Origin: Xanthomonas sp. 3793
Lineage (GTDB): Bacteria; Pseudomonadota; Gammaproteobacteria; Xanthomonadales; Xanthomonadaceae
Assembly: GCF_024806835.1 (NCBI RefSeq)
Contig: NZ_JANTYU010000002.1
Span: forward strand, 592,138 to 656,137
Direction of reading: 5' to 3'
Length of the DNA stretch: 64,000 nt
Part shown: piece after piece, positions 61,551 through 64,000 of the stretch
How the letters are laid out: the number at the start of each line of letters is the position of its first letter
How positions within the stretch are numbered: position 1 is the first letter of the stretch
The notes under the pieces: generated by a model
Told to the model about the DNA's origin: nothing
What the model saw: the letters and a program-made list of their open reading frames with translations, nothing else
Database searches by the model: none
Program-made: the position numbers and the translations under genes

Positions 61551-61982
61551 ATGCCTACCATCCGTCGCAGCGCACTGGTCGAACACAGCGCCTCCCGCAT
61601 GTTCGATCTGGTCAATGATGTCGCCGCCTATCCGCGCCGCTTCGGCTGGTGCGACGCTGCCCATGTGCTGGAGCAGGACGATGCGCATATCGTGGCGCGC
61701 CTGGACCTGGGGCTGGGCTCGTTCCGCACCTGGTTCACCACCGAAAACATGCTCGAGCGGCCCGAACGCATCGTGATGCATCTGCGCGACGGCCCGTTCA
61801 AGCGCCTGGAAGGCCTGTGGGAGTTTCAATCGCTGGGCGACAACGCGTGCAAGGTGAGCCTGACCCTCGAGGTGGAAACCAGCTCGCGCTTGCTGGGGCC
61901 GGCATTGGCGCTGGGCTTCCAGGGCCTGGCCGATCGCATGGTCAACGATTTCGTGCGGGTCGCCGATCGCGGCGACGTGTGA
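61551..61982 (+). CDS. ratA: RatA-family START-like protein
   Basis: A 143-residue START/coenzyme-Q-binding-fold protein (SALVEHSASRMFDLVNDVAAYPRRFGWC; RMVNDFVRVAD at the end). The family includes E. coli RatA, reported as inhibiting 70S ribosome association, and COQ10, a ubiquinone carrier, so the name should be taken as family-based. It is divergent from smpB and its stop overlaps the start of the next gene (GTGA), a conserved smpB-ratA-rnfH cluster. Confidence 0.92.
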   Translation: MPTIRRSALVEHSASRMFDLVNDVAAYPRRFGWCDAAHVLEQDDAHIVARLDLGLGSFRTWFTTENMLERPERIVMHLRDGPFKRLEGLWEFQSLGDNACKVSLTLEVETSSRLLGPALALGFQGLADRMVNDFVRVADRGDV

Positions 61983-62260
61983 CCGTGCAGGTCGAAGTCA
62001 TCCTGGCCTGGCCGGATCGCTACAGCGCGATCGTGCTTGATCTGCCGCAGGGTGCCACCGTCGCCGAGGCAACCGCCGCATCCGGCCTCTGCGCAGAGGC
62101 CCCGCCCGCAGCGATCGCCATCCACGGTGTCGTGGTGCGCCCGGACCAGGTGCTGCGCGCCGGCGACCGGGTCGAGTTGCTCAGGCCGCTGCTGCTGGAT
62201 CCGAAAGAAGCCCGTCGCCGTCGGGCTGCACCTGCGAAGAAAGCCGACACCGGCAGCTAG
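61979..62260 (+). CDS. rnfH: RnfH family protein (UPF0125)
   Basis: A 93-residue ubiquitin-like-fold protein (VTVQVEVILAWPDRYSAIVL, VVRPDQVLRAGDRVELLRPLLLDPKEARRRRA). The GTG at 61979 overlaps the ratA TGA as GTGA, so it is translationally coupled. A second in-frame GTG follows at 61985. The function of RnfH is unresolved. The basic tail (RRRRAAPAKK) is typical. Confidence 0.9.
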   Translation: MTVQVEVILAWPDRYSAIVLDLPQGATVAEATAASGLCAEAPPAAIAIHGVVVRPDQVLRAGDRVELLRPLLLDPKEARRRRAAPAKKADTGS

Positions 62261-62584
62261 TGGCGGGATTGGCCGCAGTCGGCCGCATTGCTGGTGAGCG
62301 AGCTCTTCCAGATGGGGCGCCATTGCTGTGTCTTGCGTCGTGTCATGCGACGGCGCGTTGCGTCAGCTGCAGACCCATTGCCTCCGGCGTGGGTGCGGGC
62401 AAACGGGTTCCGAGGACATCTGGCGCTGCGCTGAGTCGTGCGGCGGCTGTGCATGGGCGTAGCGGTACGGTAGCGCCGCTGCCATTGGCGTGGGCGCTCC
62501 GCCCAGCAGTCGGGCGGCCTGTCGAGATGGGCAGGCGCGTCGCCGTTGGCATGCCGGTCGAGGGCATTCAGGCGAGAAAATAAA
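62261..62584. other. Noncoding spacer between rnfH and the bamE terminator
   Basis: About 320 bases. ORFs on the minus strand are low in complexity and without start signals. Nothing structured was found apart from the terminator at its right end. Confidence 0.4.
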
Positions 62585-62612
62585 GAAAAACCGGCACCAA
62601 GGCCGGCTTTCT
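62585..62612 (-). terminator. Rho-independent terminator of bamE
   Basis: On the minus strand AGCCGGC pairs with GCCGGTT-type sequence around CTTGGT, followed by TTTTTCTTT. It is about 50 bases after the bamE stop. Confidence 0.75.
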
Positions 62613-62658
62613 GGCGCTGCGCGTGGTCAGGCGATCGCGCGATCGCCGACCCACTGCA

Positions 62659-63054
62659 TCAACGGCCGCGCTGCTTCTTCTTGTCGCGTGCCAGGTTGCG
62701 GCCAAACTGCTTGGGGGCCGACTTGGCCAGCTGCTCGTCCTGCGACGGGAAGTAGTCGCCTTCCCAGCGCGCCACCTGATCGTTCTCGAAGAACACGGTG
62801 AAATTCTTGATTTCAGTACGCGCCAGACGGTCGACGCGCTGGGTGGACGTGTAGTCCCAACGCTGCGCATGGAACGGGTCCGGAATCGACGGAGTACCCA
62901 GCAACGCGCTGACCTGCTGCTTGCTCTGGCCTACCTGCAGTTGCTCCACGGCGTTCTGTTTGATCAGATTGCCCTGGTAGATCGGCTGCTTGTAGATGAT
63001 GCCGCAGCCAGCGGTGGAAAGAGCAACGGCGGCGACCAGCAGGAGATTGCGCAT
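62659..63054 (-). CDS. bamE: Outer-membrane assembly lipoprotein BamE (OmlA/SmpA)
   Basis: A 131-residue component of the BAM complex, which inserts beta-barrels in the outer membrane. Lipobox STAGC (Cys17) and the pattern VGQSKQQVSALLGTP, with WDYTST and FVFFEND-like strands, are the BamE fold. ATG 63054 was chosen over the longer ATG at 63093. In Xanthomonas this gene is known as omlA and lies divergent from fur, exactly as seen here. Confidence 0.94.
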   Translation of the reverse strand: MRNLLLVAAVALSTAGCGIIYKQPIYQGNLIKQNAVEQLQVGQSKQQVSALLGTPSIPDPFHAQRWDYTSTQRVDRLARTEIKNFTVFFENDQVARWEGDYFPSQDEQLAKSAPKQFGRNLARDKKKQRGR

Positions 63055-63158
63055 CGGGGAATAAGTGCTGAGGAAATCACGCCGATGATACACTCCCGCC
63101 GGTCGCCGCGACCCGTTTGATGGCAGCTGGCGCTAAATCGCCAATGAACGGAGAACAT

Positions 63159-63569
63159 ATGGAAACCCACGACCTGCGCAAAGTCGGGCTCAAGGTGACC
63201 CATCCGCGGATGCGGATCCTGGAGCTGCTCGAACAGAAGAGCAACCAGCACCACCTCAGCGCAGAAGACATCTATCGGCAGCTGCTCGACCACGGCGACG
63301 AGATCGGGCTGGCCACGGTGTACCGCGTGCTGACCCAGTTCGAGGCGGCCGGTCTGGTGCTCAAGCACAATTTCGAAGGCGGCCAGGCCGTGTACGAGCT
63401 GGACCGCGGCGGCCACCACGACCATATGGTCGATGTGGACACCGGCCACGTCATCGAATTCGAAAGCGAAGAGATCGAGGCGTTGCAGCGTCAGATCGCC
63501 GCCAAGCATGGCTACGAACTGGAAGAGCATTCGCTGGTGTTGTACGTGCGCAAGAAGCGCCAGCGCTGA
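63159..63569 (+). CDS. fur: Ferric uptake regulator Fur
   Basis: A 136-residue iron-dependent repressor: winged helix (KVGLKVTHPRMRILELL..., DEIGLATVYRVLTQFEAAGLV) and the metal motif HHDHM (86-90). Cysteines are absent altogether; the usual CxxC after HHDH is VDVD here, so the structural zinc site is missing or altered, as in other gammaproteobacterial Fur. CGGAG lies five bases before ATG 63159. It is divergent from bamE with a 104-base promoter region. Confidence 0.95.
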   Translation: METHDLRKVGLKVTHPRMRILELLEQKSNQHHLSAEDIYRQLLDHGDEIGLATVYRVLTQFEAAGLVLKHNFEGGQAVYELDRGGHHDHMVDVDTGHVIEFESEEIEALQRQIAAKHGYELEEHSLVLYVRKKRQR

Positions 63570-63597
63570 GCGCGATGCATCGCCAATGAGAAAGACA

Positions 63598-63617
63598 GGG
63601 CGGCTTCGGCCGCCTTG
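63598..63617 (+). terminator. Hairpin after fur
   Basis: GGGCGGC pairs with GCCGCCT around TTCG, 30 bases after the fur stop, with a poor U-run. It is a likely but weak terminator. Confidence 0.5.
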
Positions 63618-63664
63618 TGCGTTCTGGGGCGTGTTGGTGGGTATGCCGCAGGCCCATGCCCCCA

Positions 63665-63805
63665 TGCCCCCATCCGCCCTTCGGGCACCTTCCCCCGCAG
63701 GCGGGGGAAGGGAGCGGTGGAGGGGTGCCGTGCAATCGAGAGATCACGCGCAGCCAGGCATCGCTTCTCCCGCTGGCGGGAGAAGGTGGCGCGTAGCGCC
63801 GGATG
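63665..63805. repeat. Hairpin-rich repeat, copy 1
   Basis: About 140 bp: CCCCCATCCGCCCTTCGGGC, then CTTCCCCCGC/GCGGGGGAAG with a 2-base loop, a spacer GGAGGGGTGCCGTGCAATCG, and CTTCTCCCGC/GCGGGAGAAG with a 2-base loop, ending GCGCCGGATG, which is nearly the complement of the start (CATCCGC). The next copy starts 196 bases on. Confidence 0.85.
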
Positions 63806-63860
63806 AGGGGCAGCACCGTTTGCGCTTGTCGCGCCTGTGGTGGTCGCGTCGCAGCGATGT

Positions 63861-64000
63861 TGCCCCCATCCGCGCTTCGGGCACCTTCCCCCGCAGGCGG
63901 GGGAGGGAGCGGTGGAGGGGTGCCGTGCAATCGAGAGATCACGCGCAGCCAGGCATCGCTTCTCCCGCTGGCGGGAGAAGGTGGCGCGCAGCGCCGGATG
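63861..64000. repeat. Hairpin-rich repeat, copy 2 (cut by window edge)
   Basis: A near-identical second copy of the repeat at 63665, differing by a few bases, in the same orientation. It ends at the edge with GCGCCGGATG. The 55 bases between the copies are unique. This array follows fur and no gene is visible to its right. Confidence 0.85.

Noticed and set aside
1..64000. CRISPR array, prophage, insertion sequence or secretion-system island
   Set aside because: No regularly spaced repeat array, transposase, integrase, phage structural gene or secretion gene was found.

Overview
The window is a GC-rich (roughly 65%) chromosomal segment of a gammaproteobacterium of the Xanthomonas type. Support for this comes from the divergent bamE (omlA)-fur pair, the neighbourhood ssrA / smpB / ratA-rnfH / bamE / fur, frequent GTG and TTG starts, and short palindromic intergenic repeats of the kind scattered through Xanthomonas genomes. 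The placement rests on protein recognition and gene order, not on an alignment. I see no insertion sequence, prophage, integrase, CRISPR array or rRNA operon; it reads as core chromosome with a few accessory touches.

Layout. 1-2.9 kb: end of an outer-membrane efflux gene followed by emrA-emrB, a three-part MFS drug exporter. 2.9-6.1 kb: a secreted serine hydrolase, a DUF2884 periplasmic protein and tRNA-Leu(CAG). 6.2-12.9 kb: a GH3 beta-glucosidase and an M14 metallopeptidase on the minus strand, divergent from a POT peptide transporter and a rhomboid protease. 13-15.2 kb: small genes, a DUF3298 lipoprotein and a MarR regulator. 15.2-25.5 kb: dipeptidyl carboxypeptidase, glutathione peroxidase, ferredoxin-NADP reductase, an ABC exporter, class I fumarase, a Cys-rich secreted protein, a GST and a Tat-exported carbonic anhydrase. 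25.7-33.3 kb: phospholipase A1, cold-shock protein, glycine-zipper proteins, a small membrane-anchored cytochrome, TcdA, TatD and an acyl-CoA dehydrogenase. 33.3-43.3 kb: a large transglutaminase-like membrane protein, a second GST, AsnB, an FMN reductase, DnaB and a DNA photolyase. 43.5-53.5 kb: an OmpA lipoprotein, then a LysR regulator divergent from a five-gene RND efflux operon (SDR, membrane fusion protein, RND pump, SDR, outer-membrane factor), the order of SmeU1VWU2X of Stenotrophomonas. 53.6-57.8 kb: two diguanylate cyclases and small hypothetical genes. 57.8-63.6 kb: trans-translation (ssrA RNA and smpB) interrupted by a large alpha/beta-hydrolase-subtilisin fusion, then ratA-rnfH, bamE and fur. 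63.6-64 kb: two direct copies of a hairpin-rich repeat.

How the genes relate. Two separate tripartite efflux systems sit 45 kb apart, each with a plausible regulator on this segment (MarR at 14.7 kb, LysR at 45.7 kb). Envelope maintenance recurs (BamE, PldA, OmpA and glycine-zipper lipoproteins, rhomboid). ssrA and smpB together make the ribosome-rescue system. The most unusual protein is the 811-residue hydrolase-protease fusion between them. The most regulatory-looking DNA is the SmeU1VWU2X-type promoter region, with an inverted repeat and a short upstream ORF whose stop overlaps the first operon gene, and a set of AAACGTTT-core palindromes near bglX, the M14 gene and the OmpA gene.
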